Assembly: GCA_964036295.1 (NCBI GenBank)
Contig: OZ038465.1
Location: 4,822,667-4,886,666 of the forward strand
Source: Plumapathes pennacea
Taxonomy: Eukaryota > Cnidaria > Anthozoa > Antipatharia > Myriopathidae
Length of the DNA stretch: 64,000 bases
Reading direction: 5' to 3'
The position numbers were made by a program, and so were the translations under genes. Positions 39,188 through 48,475 of this stretch are shown piece by piece (the first letter of the stretch is position 1; each line of letters opens with the position of its first letter). The notes beneath the pieces were generated by a model. That model saw only the letters and a list, made by a program, of their open reading frames with translations, did not search any database and was not told the DNA's origin.

Positions 39188-40582
39188 TACACAATGGATT
39201 GGCTGAAAAGGCAAATTTAAGGAGTCTCAAGTTACACTCATCAGACACCTCTGAAATATGTTCTTAATGTCACTTGAGTTGGTCAGCATTCATTGCCATT
39301 AAACCGTAACTCAAGGTAAATTCAACCTTGTGTGCAGGCCCGTTTTGTTTTCTTGTACAACTCACTAAAGAAAATGCATTGAACAAACTTATAGATGAGT
39401 ATCAAGTCCTAGTGTTGAGTTTCTTGGCTAAGATTTGAGTTTTTATTTGTAGTTCTGAGTCTCTTAACTACAAATCCACAATTTTGTGCAATGACTGCTG
39501 ACTGAAAAATAAGGTGACTGCACGGCTGAAAAAAACATATGTCTGCAATGCCGTCAACGCACCTTTTTATGTGCATCTTCTGGAGGTAATGACAGCCACA
39601 AGCACATCTCTGGAATCATCAGAAATCCCAAATTTCTTAAAAGAATCACTGATCTGTAGAATTTGAAAAAATGTTAATACCTGATTATCCATGTCAGTGT
39701 TGGCTGTAACATCCTGTCATACTCACATTATTAGATGAAGAGAGATTAAATACACCTTCTGAGTATAAGTTTCTAGTCTTCATTTTCTCTTGTTTGTTCA
39801 ACTGTAGAGCCTTGTGAGAGACTACAATAACTTGAAATGGATCAGCAATCTGAAAAGAAAAAAAGTCTCAGTACATGGGGACATGATGAAAAAAGATCTG
39901 GCAGTTATCCCCATGGACATTGACTCACTTGCTCAATTGATCTGAGCTAGTTGTCAGGAAACCCACCCTGTTTATTTGAGTGACATGGGTTAAGAGTTGG
40001 CATTTGTATGAACACAAGTGTTGTCTTTTTTCTGTCCTATGTGTGGTTGGCCTAGGAAAGGGGAAGGTGGGAGGGGAGGGGGGATGCTTGTGAATATCCG
40101 GTTCACTATATAGAAGAACTGAACTAGTTTGATGGCCAGATGTCTGTTTAAGTCCTACAATGTGTACCCTACAGTAATTATCCCAACCTGCCCTGAAGCC
40201 GAAAGCAACAACTGGGATGGTATGATATATTAAGAGAGGAAAGGCAGACGGGCTTGAACCTCTAAAAACAAGAAATCGCTTGCCATTCTCACCATAGAGA
40301 ACTTCATATATAGCCGACTATGTATCGAAACGAAAATTCCCCGTCACTCTTATCAGATCGATACACTGAATCGGTCCTCTGCTGCAAAGACGGTTGTCAA
40401 CTCGTGTATAAAATTCAAGAAATTCTCACCATGCACGCGTCCACCAGAGCAGCTTCTAAATTTCCTTTAACTATCATTCTCCTAAGCTCATTGCTGTTCG
40501 TCACGTCAGTAAACAGAGCCATATTTATGTAGTATTCCGGCGAATTTATCACTTGGTGCTCGGAATACCACTCTGAGTCCGC

Positions 40583-40601
40583 ATACAAGTCCCGCGAGCC
40601 C
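40583..40601. other. Duplication junction filler
   Basis: Nineteen bases between the end of copy A and the start of copy B. Their reverse complement GGGCTCGCGGGACTTGTAT matches the unique left flank at 34626-34644 (GGGCTCGCGAGACTTGTGT) at 17 of 19 positions, suggesting an inverted templated insertion. Confidence 0.7.
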
Positions 40602-41011
40602 AGAGGTCCAGTTGCGCGCGCCTGCTCCAGTGAAGTGAACATTCTATTCATGGCAGCAGCATGACATCATGAGTGTTTACTTCACAGGGTTATAGTTGGA
40701 CAGGACATCTAGTTGGGCTCATCAGGCTTGCTACCACACCGGGTTGACCCACTTAGAAGGAATGACAATTCGCATAATTCACTCGATCACGCAAAATTTT
40801 CAGAATTCACTCATTCACTTATAATGCACGCTCTTAGTGTTTACAATATCTAGCGGTTGCCACTGGAATATATTACATAGATGATCTGCATCCATTGTGG
40901 GAGGGATGCTGTTTGCTATCTTGAGTTACATGTTTATTTGTCCCTAAAATGGGCAGAAAAGACACGAATTAAAATTGCTGTGGTTCATTTGCCATAAGAA
41001 GTAATACTCTT

Positions 41012-41746
41012 TTAAGAGATGCAGGGCGGTTTCACAATCTTCCACCAGCTGTCTGGATAAATATGCCTCTGAACCTCAATTCCTTCCCGAGGCACTGGAA
41101 GGTCCACAGAGCCAAACCGTGCTCTTGGTAATGGCGGAAAAATCAACCGCGCAGGAAAAGTATGATATCTGTTAAAATTGATAAAGAATAACCAGGAACC
41201 CCAGCCTCCTCGCTTCATCCACTTTCCATAGCGAAAGAACGCCGAAACATCTACTTTAAATTCCCGAAACTCTGGGTTACGACTGAGGATTTTAAACGAC
41301 CGACTATTCGACCATCCGTCGATGATCTGAAGTCCTGCTCTTCGGAAAGCTTCTTGAAACTCAGACATCTCCATTGCGGAAAGCGCTCCGTCTCCGTCCA
41401 CGCCAAAATCGACATCATCATCCCACGGCAGAGGGCCGTTGAAACGGAGGGCACCCCACACGGAGCCAGTAAAGAGCCAGTGCTCAATTCCCATGCCAGT
41501 TAAAATTCGGTGCACTTTGTACGTCACGTTCAAGAGGTTGGCCGTTTCTCGAGCTGTCCGGTTGCGACAGATCCCCTGCGAGAGCCAGGGGTGATTTCCA
41601 GTGTATCTGTCGTAGTTTTGTAGGCTGATTGTGATATAGGCCACTACAGGTATTGTCACGAGCACTAGGCCACAACATGCACGGGACATGCGGCAGCGAG
41701 ACTTAATGTTACGGGCTGTCATCAGTCTGAAGGAGCGTATCACCAT
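41012..41746 (-). CDS. LicD-family transferase, copy B (244 aa)
   Basis: Duplicate of the gene at 35060-35794, intact over all 244 codons. The one coding difference is base 41649, giving Pro33 in the signal-anchor helix, where copy A and ordinary membrane helices have an aliphatic residue; this could weaken or kink the anchor. The catalytic PWDDDVD region is unchanged. Upstream and downstream non-coding sequence is duplicated too, so both copies should share proximal regulation, apart from the different blocks starting about 120 bp upstream. Confidence 0.86.
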   Translation of the reverse strand: MVIRSFRLMTARNIKSRCRMSRACCGLVLVTIPVVAYITISLQNYDRYTGNHPWLSQGICRNRTARETANLLNVTYKVHRILTGMGIEHWLFTGSVWGALRFNGPLPWDDDVDFGVDGDGALSAMEMSEFQEAFRRAGLQIIDGWSNSRSFKILSRNPEFREFKVDVSAFFRYGKWMKRGGWGSWLFFINFNRYHTFPARLIFPPLPRARFGSVDLPVPREGIEVQRHIYPDSWWKIVKPPCIS

Positions 41747-41865
41747 CAGAAAGAAGTTCTCCGCGCTCTAAAACATATATGAAACAAGAATTAAACTTGA
41801 GTGAGGGAGGGGTGTGGGCCGATGGATGCAAAGCACGCCTTCGGCTCACTTTTGACAATGCCGGT

Positions 41866-41990
41866 GTAAGAGTCTTTTTTGCCCCCCTGGCAAAAATGCC
41901 TCCCCGGGCGAGAACTTTAGCTAGAACATTTTTGCCTGGGCGGAAATGCCCGGGGAGGCAAAATATTGGTGGGGCATTTTTGCCCACTAC
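41866..41990. mobile_element. Copy-B-specific inverted-repeat block
   Basis: Bounded by GCCGGTGTA and TACACCGGC, with inner inverted words GCCTCCCCGGGC / GCCCGGGGAGGC. It replaces the unrelated block at 35914-36067 of copy A. Confidence 0.6.
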
Positions 41991-42675
41991 ACCGGCAACT
42001 GATTGTTCTAATAATTACAATTATTGGGAACAAAGTATAATCTAACTCGGCTTGAGACCTCGTGAAGTATCAAGTACGTGCTCCGTCAAAGCCCGCCAAT
42101 ACGCTAAAACGTCAGCTGAACTGCCTTTACTGTGCCACTGCCTGATCTAACCACATCACTCATAGGTTGCTACGTCGTAAGTTTGACAATAACCTGAACG
42201 AATACAACGCGGACTGAGCGGTTCAGGGCATGACTAGTAAGAGCTCAGTATATAATACCGAGTGAATATTTCGCCGTATATTCACTCTGTAAAAGCGTAA
42301 TTGCGAATTTTTGATTTTCTCCGTAGATACGATTAACGGCAAATTTTTCATATATACAGTCGAACCCCGCTATTTCGAAGTCCCAAGGAACATGAAAAAA
42401 AGTTCGATATAGTGGGGTTTCGAAATAGCCGATAGTGAATGACGATAGTAAATGTATAATAGCCTCTTGCGGCTTTCTGCCTCTCAGTAAGTGAAAAGGC
42501 GGAGAATCAGTAGCTGGGAAAAGACGTATACGTTGAAGAACCGACAGTTGCGAGGGCAAGCTCGCCCATGTGCCGAATCGTGGATCATTATACGGCTTGA
42601 AACACCCGCTCATGGTAATATGCACCTTTTGAGACGAAGCCAATATATGCAGTAATCAGCCGACACCCGAGCTAA

Positions 42676-43062
42676 GGCCCGGTTCAGACGCCGCTCCTGA
42701 CATGCGCCGAACCTAATAGTAATAGATTCGACCCTGGTTCGACATAGGAGCGACTGTTGATTCAAACGGCGAACTTTTCCTGCCGCACCAAATACACAAT
42801 AGTGCTTATGTTTAAGGATACATGTTTTTAATTCAAAATAATTTAAAATAATTCATGCAATAGGTACGGCACATGTGAAGAGCGGCGTCTGAATCAACGT
42901 CGCTCCCACGTCGGATTATGCGACAGCGTCAGTCGAACCTAGTACCGCTGCCGTACCTAATTCAAATATGCCGAACCTAATTGATTCAGACGCCGCTCTT
43001 CTGCCGTACTTAATTCAAGCATTAGGTTCGGCACATGTCAGGAGCGGCGTCTGAACCGGGCC
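42676..43062. mobile_element. Harbinger-like MITE, 387 bp, with empty site in copy A
   Basis: Terminal inverted repeats of about 42 bp with one mismatch, starting GGCCCGGTTCAGACGCCGCT. TAA on both sides (42673-42675, 43063-43065) is a 3-bp target duplication as for PIF/Harbinger elements. The allelic position in copy A (near 36751) reads GAGCTAAGCCGATG with a single TAA, i.e. the uninserted site. Non-coding. Confidence 0.88.
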
Positions 43063-43597
43063 TAAGCCGATGTCAAGACGCGAGAAATACAGAGAAGTGA
43101 CAACTCGCTTACGCACCATCCAAGCTACTCACTGTCCAACTAAGAAACGTTCGACGTGGAGCTGCTATAATACATTGTTTACATGACGACCAACTCCGTG
43201 TTCTGTACATACTTTGAAACTTGAAACCATGACATGGAGGTTCATGTCTAGCCTGTCACGAAAACCCATTCTATGCACGTATTGCTTGCAAACATACCTA
43301 GGCGATGTCCTGTGTCCGAGTCAGAGCGACGCACCGGGGCAATATGGAGTGTGGACAAGTTTGAATATTCAATAAATACACGTATGATCAGTCAAGCAAG
43401 GAGATGAATGGTATCAGGTCACAGCACCGCTCTCCAATAAAGGGCATGGGACGAGGAGATAGGGATAAGCGTTAGGGCTTGGTCATTTTCATGATCGGAA
43501 CGTTTCCCACATCGACTTTTAGTTTATTATGCTGTTGAGACTAAGCTAAAGGCTGAGCTGTTTGTGAAATTTATTCACAGAACTGAGTTGCTCTGGT

Positions 43598-43868
43598 TCG
43601 GGGGATGAAGAGGAATAATGGAATAAAAAGAACGGGAATTTTTGCAGCGGAATAATGGAATAATGGCCTTGGTTTTTCTGGAATAATGGAATAGGGAATT
43701 TTTCTTTGGAATAATCATCGACAATACTGACCGGAATAACGGAATAACGAGATTTTCTGGACTGGAATAATGGAAATTTTTGAGGTGGAATAATAGAATA
43801 ATGCCACTTCATTATTCCCGAATAATAGTGGAATAATGAACATTCCATTATTCCTCTTCATCCCCTGA
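43598..43868. mobile_element. MITE family TCGGGGGATGAAG, member in copy B
   Basis: 271 bp, same ends and same CTCTGGT duplication (43591-43597, 43869-43875) as the copy-A member, without its poly(A)/(AT)n insert. Older than the segmental duplication. Confidence 0.8.
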
Positions 43869-44042
43869 CTCTGGTGTTGACGCCACCCTAGCAAAATTCC
43901 TGCCTCTCTACGTCACTTTTTTCATAATCTCTCGGCCTCTGCCAATGTACGAAATGGCGCACGGGGCACTCAGTTCACCTGCACCTACTCCGCAGGCCTG
44001 GTATAGTGCTGTTGGTCGTTTTGGTCACGTGACTGTGGGATA

Positions 44043-45082
44043 CTAAGAGGCATCTTTTGTTGCCATTCTGGTCACCACTGCATCTAACAAAGAGCCGACT
44101 TGCAGCTCTGCATCTGTGATTTTGTATACCTGTTATTAACAAAAGGATATTTTACAATACTATCATTATAGTATATTCATAACTTTGATTTGAATACTCA
44201 CGCCTTTAGTAGGCTTTGTTTTTATAATATTTAGGAGTTGTCATAAGTTTACTTCGATGAGTTAGATCATTATTTGGCCTTTAAAGATCAACTGGTGCAT
44301 GGATTACAAAACATACTAATACGAGTTGAGAAGTCAAGAGGAATAGATCAACAGCACACTTCACTATACATACCTTCTTGATTTTGTCCTGGTCAGTAAT
44401 GGCCTTCAGGGAACTAAACGACTTGGGAGTTCCTTTAACTAATGTCTTTATTTGGGACATCTGCATGTACAGTATACAATAAAGAAAAACAAATCAATTT
44501 CAACAGAAGATATTTTCTTAACAAAATATTGTGACCAAAAATTTTTACAACAAGCCAGTGTAAAAAAAAAAAAAAAAAAAAAAAAAATGTATATATATAT
44601 ATATATATGACCCACCAAATATTTCCTCCCGCGCGTGATTGGTAGAATCGTGACACGTGACCAAATAACGTCCGCTCGTGAGCGGACTTTATCAGTGAAT
44701 AACCCCCGCCTGGCAAACTAACGCTGTTTATTGACAATATCCGAACACAGTTTTATACATTTAATCACAAAAATCATTACAAGACGACTACTGAGGAGGA
44801 CATCAATTTATTGGTCGAAAAAGCAGTTCCAGAAAACACTAAAAAGCTTCACAGTTTCCATGCCGTTATTTGCGCTGCGAGGAAATATTTGAAGGATAAT
44901 AAAGACAATAAACTACTTTTGGCTTCGGAAATATGCACGGATAATTGTCCTTGGACAGTATCTGTTCCTCGAAGCTCACAGTTGCCCTCGAGCTTCGCTC
45001 TCGGGCAACTGTTCGCTTCTCGGAACACATAATATCCTCGGAAAATTATCCGTGCATATTTCCTCGCCAAAAGTAGTTTATT

Positions 45083-45140
<58 letters not shown>

Positions 45141-46535
45141 GATTGTGGATTGGCTGAAAAGGCAAATTTAAGGAGTCTCAAGTTACACCATCATACACCT
45201 CTAAAATATGTTCTTAATGTCACTTGAGTTGGTCAGCATTCATTGCCATTAAACCGTAACTCAAGGTAAATTCAACCTTGTGTGCAGGCTCGCTTTGTTT
45301 TCTTGTACAGCTCACTAAAGAAAATGCATTGAACAAACTTATAGATGAGTATCAAGTCCTAGTGTTGAGTTTCTTGGCTAAGACTTGAGGTTTTTATTTG
45401 AAGTTCTGAGTCTCTTAACTACAAATCCACAATTTTGTGCAATGACTGCTGACTGAAAAATAAGCTGGTGACTGCACGGCTGAAAAAAACATATGTCTGC
45501 AATGCCGTCAACGCACCTTTTTATGTGCATCTTCTGAGGTAATGACAGCCACAAGCACATCTCTGGAATCATCAGAAATCCCAAATTTCTTAAAAGAATC
45601 ACTGATCTGTAGAATTTGAAAAAAATTAATACCTGATTATCCATGTAAGTGTTGGCTGTAACATCCTGTCATACTCACATTATTAGATGAAGAGAGATTA
45701 AATACAACTTCTGAGTGTAAGTTTCTAGTCTTCATTTTCTCTTGTTTGTTCAACTGTAGAGCCTTGTGACAGGCTACAATAACTTGAAATGGATCAGCAA
45801 TCTGAAAAAAAAAAAAAAGTCTCATTACATGGGGACATGATGAAAAAAGACCTGGCAGTTATCCCCATGGACATTGACTCACTTGCTCAATTGATCTGAG
45901 CTAGTTGTCAGGAAACCCACCCTGTTTATTTGAGTGACATGGGTTAAGAGTTGGCATTTGTATGAACACAAGTGTTGTCTTTTTTCTGTCCTATGTGTGG
46001 TTGGCCTAGGAAAGGGGAAGGTGGGAGGGGAGGGGGGATGCTTGTGAATATCCGGTTCACTATATAGAAGAACTGAACTAGTTTGATGGTCAGATGTCTG
46101 TTTAAGTCCTACAATGTGTACCCTACAGTAATTATCCCAACCTGCCCTGAAGCCGAAAGCAACAACTGGTATGTTATGGTATATTAAGAGAGGAAAGGCA
46201 GACGGGCTTGATCCTCTAAAAACAAGAAATCGCTTGCCATTTTCACCATAGAGAACTTCATATATAGCCGACTATGTATCGAAACGAAAATTCCCCGTCA
46301 CTCTTATCAGATCGATACAATCGGTCCTCTGCTGCAAAGACGGTTGTCAACTCGTGAATAAAATTCAAGAAATTCTCACCATGCACGCGTCCACCAGAGC
46401 AGCTTCTAAACTTCCTTTAACTATCATTCTCCTAAGCTCATTGCTGTTCGTCACGTCAGTAAACAGAGCCATATTTATGCAGTATTCCGGCGAATTTATC
46501 ACTTGGTGCTCGGAATACCACTCTGAGTCCGCCAT
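44043..46535 (-). CDS. TPRKB: TPRKB, KEOPS complex subunit (Cgi121), intact copy
   Basis: Five phase-0 exons at 46380-46535, 45679-45801, 45517-45606, 44374-44460 and 44043-44129, all GT/AG, give 180 residues (family about 175). Matches to TPRKB/Cgi121: ALFTDVTNSNELRRMIVKG, ADPFQVIVACHKALQL, KMKTRNLHSEVVFNLSSSNN, FKKFGIS, and the C-terminal helix VGSLLDAVVTRMATKD. In KEOPS this subunit binds the kinase TP53RK (Bud32) and tRNA and supports N6-threonylcarbamoyladenosine synthesis on ANN-decoding tRNAs. The start MADSEW lies exactly at the right edge of the duplication, so only this copy keeps its own initiator and 5' UTR. Confidence 0.92.
44570..45135. repeat. AT microsatellites around a copy-B-specific palindromic insert
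   Basis: Poly(A)/(AT)n at 44570-44607 and (AT)n at 45087-45134 surround about 480 bp ending in an inverted repeat: CAATAAACTACTTTTGGC with CGGAAATATGCACGGATAAT pairs with the segment 45040-45082, and GTTGCCC...GGGCAAC forms an inner stem. Not shared with copy A. Confidence 0.75.
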
Positions 46536-46808
46536 GTTGGAAATATTGTCAGTTCCAGACCCTACCCAGGTGAATTATCCGAGGAAAACTAAGCTCTGGT
46601 AGAGGTTGACAAGTTTGGATTGAGAACGAGGTTGGCTCGCACAAAAATACGATTGTATTTCCGTAGTTCAGGATACAGCCGGATGACTCACTTTTAAAAC
46701 TTTTAGTAATAAAAAAACACAGTGTATAATGACCTCTGGCTTGGTGATCATCATGCATGATAACATCATTGAATGTCAAACAGTCGTCAAAATATTGCAT
46801 CTAACTGC

Positions 46809-47073
46809 TCGGGGGATGAAGAGGAATAATGGAATGTTCATTATTCCAGAATAATGAAGTGGCATTATTCCATTATTCCACCTCAAAAACTTCCATTATT
46901 CCATTATTCCAGTCCAGAAAATCTCGTTATTCCGGTCAAAAACGTCGATGATTATTCCAAAGAGAAAATGTCGTTTAATCGGCATTATTCCAGAAAAACC
47001 AAGGCCATTATTCCATTATTCCGCTGCAAAAATTCTTGTTATTCTTATTCCATTATTACTCTTCATCCCCCGA
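46809..47073. mobile_element. MITE family TCGGGGGATGAAG, inverted third member
   Basis: 265 bp from TCGGGGGATGAAG to CTTCATCCCCCGA, flanked by AACTGC at 46803-46808 and 47074-47079. Interior matches the other members in opposite orientation (CCATTATTCCATTATTCC). Confidence 0.8.
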
Positions 47074-47480
47074 AACTGCATTCATCGTGTTCAATTTTAG
47101 CTTTTGAGCTATGCTATTGCAAAAAGTAATATGCAACAAATTTTTGTTCCAAAGGAAAAAAAGTGGTTTTTGCAGTACTAGTGTTCGTTGGCATCAAAGT
47201 AAACGGCAGTTGATATTTTTGTTTGGGATGCTCCAGGCTTCAAGTAACGTGGTGGCTAAGTTTTACATCTAAATACTATTTACCTATAACGCCCACTGCA
47301 GCTTGCTTTTTGATATACTTAAGTGAGAAAGGCGATGATAATAGGATAGGGTTTATGTAAATTAAACTTGTATCTATAGTCACAGATTTTTCATTTGGCC
47401 AAAGTTTACCACCTAACTTAAGATTATGTTTTTAATTTCTTTATACGATTTTATTAGTATAAGATACACCTGGGCTCTTA

Positions 47481-47698
47481 GGGTGCGTTCGATTGACCGT
47501 ATTCCGGAATGGGAATAGCTAAACCGATCTAAAGTTTTGTTCTCGGGGATTTTTTTTTTCGGGATTGTTTCCAAAACCTTCAGGCTGACATGTCGAATTG
47601 CTTCTAATACATCTAGACATAATTCAGCTCCAAAGCAAAATATTTTATCAATCAGTATCCCTATTCCTGTTCCGGAATTGACCCAATCGAACGCGCAC
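47481..47698. mobile_element. MITE, TIR GGGTGCGTTCGATTG
   Basis: GGGTGCGTTCGATTGACC is inverted at the right end (CCCAATCGAACGCGCAC); TTA lies on both sides. Related in wording to 54608-54982. Confidence 0.65.
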
Positions 47699-48475
47699 TT
47701 ACTTTTATAAATTGCATATTATATCTATAGAGCTCTATTCTGTATATAAATTCTATTAACATTTTATTTCGTTGTAGTTTGCGACTCACACAAAGTTCGA
47801 TTTTGCATTCTTTTCATTTTTTCCTTCAATCTGCGCTCGTCTCTTTCAAATGGCGTTCTATTTTTGACCTGTTTTTACAGCTGTTGTTTAATTATACTTC
47901 CTTTTTTCATCGCTGATATTTTGCAATCAATCAATCATGTTGGACCTTGACAAACCTTTGGATGATGTGTCAGAAAACAAGATGCCTAGCTCTTGAAACC
48001 ATAAAGTCAACATCAATAAAGTCTTAAAAAAATCCAGTGAAGCTGAGACGTTGTTGACTTGAAGTGGTCACTGGTGTAGCCCACACCGTTTTCTTGTTTG
48101 AAAGAAAAAATTTTTCGCCCTCAGGGTGAACTCAACTGAATACTCCGCCAGTGATATCACCGATATTGACAAGATTTATATACGGTATATAAAAGCACAC
48201 ACACCGAACACATATTGTGTTCAAAAGCACGGCGGCTAATGTGAACTGAACCCCATACATTCAATATAAGATGACATGCTTTGTTTTTATTTTTAGACAT
48301 TTTTAATTGAGACATCCGGAGAAATGGGCAAGCCTTCCGCTGCATTTCTCCTTATGTGAAGTGCATTATACTGAGAAGTCTCTGCCCGCCTGAGGACACT
48401 ACAAATTTACAACTCTTTTTTTACGTTATCCAACGTGGTCAAACTCAAGGAAACTTTCCCTGGAGGGTGATTGAA

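Larger units (their letters stand above)
34657..40582. repeat. Tandem duplication, copy A (5.9 kb)
   Basis: From AGAGGTCCAGTTGCGCG to CTCTGAGTCCGC, nearly identical to 40602-46532. Contains a LicD-family gene and a broken TPRKB. Differences from copy B: 37464-37806 carries an extra insert, a 160-bp segment near 37190-37357 is absent from B, a different block sits at 35914-36067, and an AT-repeat is followed by different palindromes (38555-39187). The left flank is unique, so this boundary is the original edge of the unit. Confidence 0.92.
37966..40582 (-). pseudogene. TPRKB: TPRKB copy A, start codon lost and frameshifted
   Basis: Exons matching copy B are at 40430-40582, 39727-39849, 39563-39653, 38301-38387 and 37966-38052. 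Two lesions are visible. First, the duplication boundary falls at the codon after the initiator: the native ATG is replaced, and the frame now runs on into the start of copy B, reaching an ATG at 40651 and adding 23 unrelated residues. Second, exon 3 is 91 instead of 90 bases because of an extra G (CTTCTGGAGG versus CTTCTGAGG), so translation hits TAA within that exon and the C-terminal third is lost. Splice sites are still intact. Cgi121-type function in KEOPS is therefore unlikely from this copy. Confidence 0.88.
40602..46532. repeat. Tandem duplication, copy B (5.9 kb)
   Basis: Direct repeat of 34657-40582. The right edge continues into the natural first codon and 5' UTR of TPRKB, so this is the original right boundary. 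Copy B alone carries the MITE at 42676-43062 and the insert at 44600-45085. Confidence 0.92.
46536..48475. other. Spacer with two MITEs
   Basis: Between the TPRKB start and the receptor 1 start. Apart from the elements at 46809-47073 and 47481-47698 I see no gene; both gene promoters should lie here. Confidence 0.55.
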
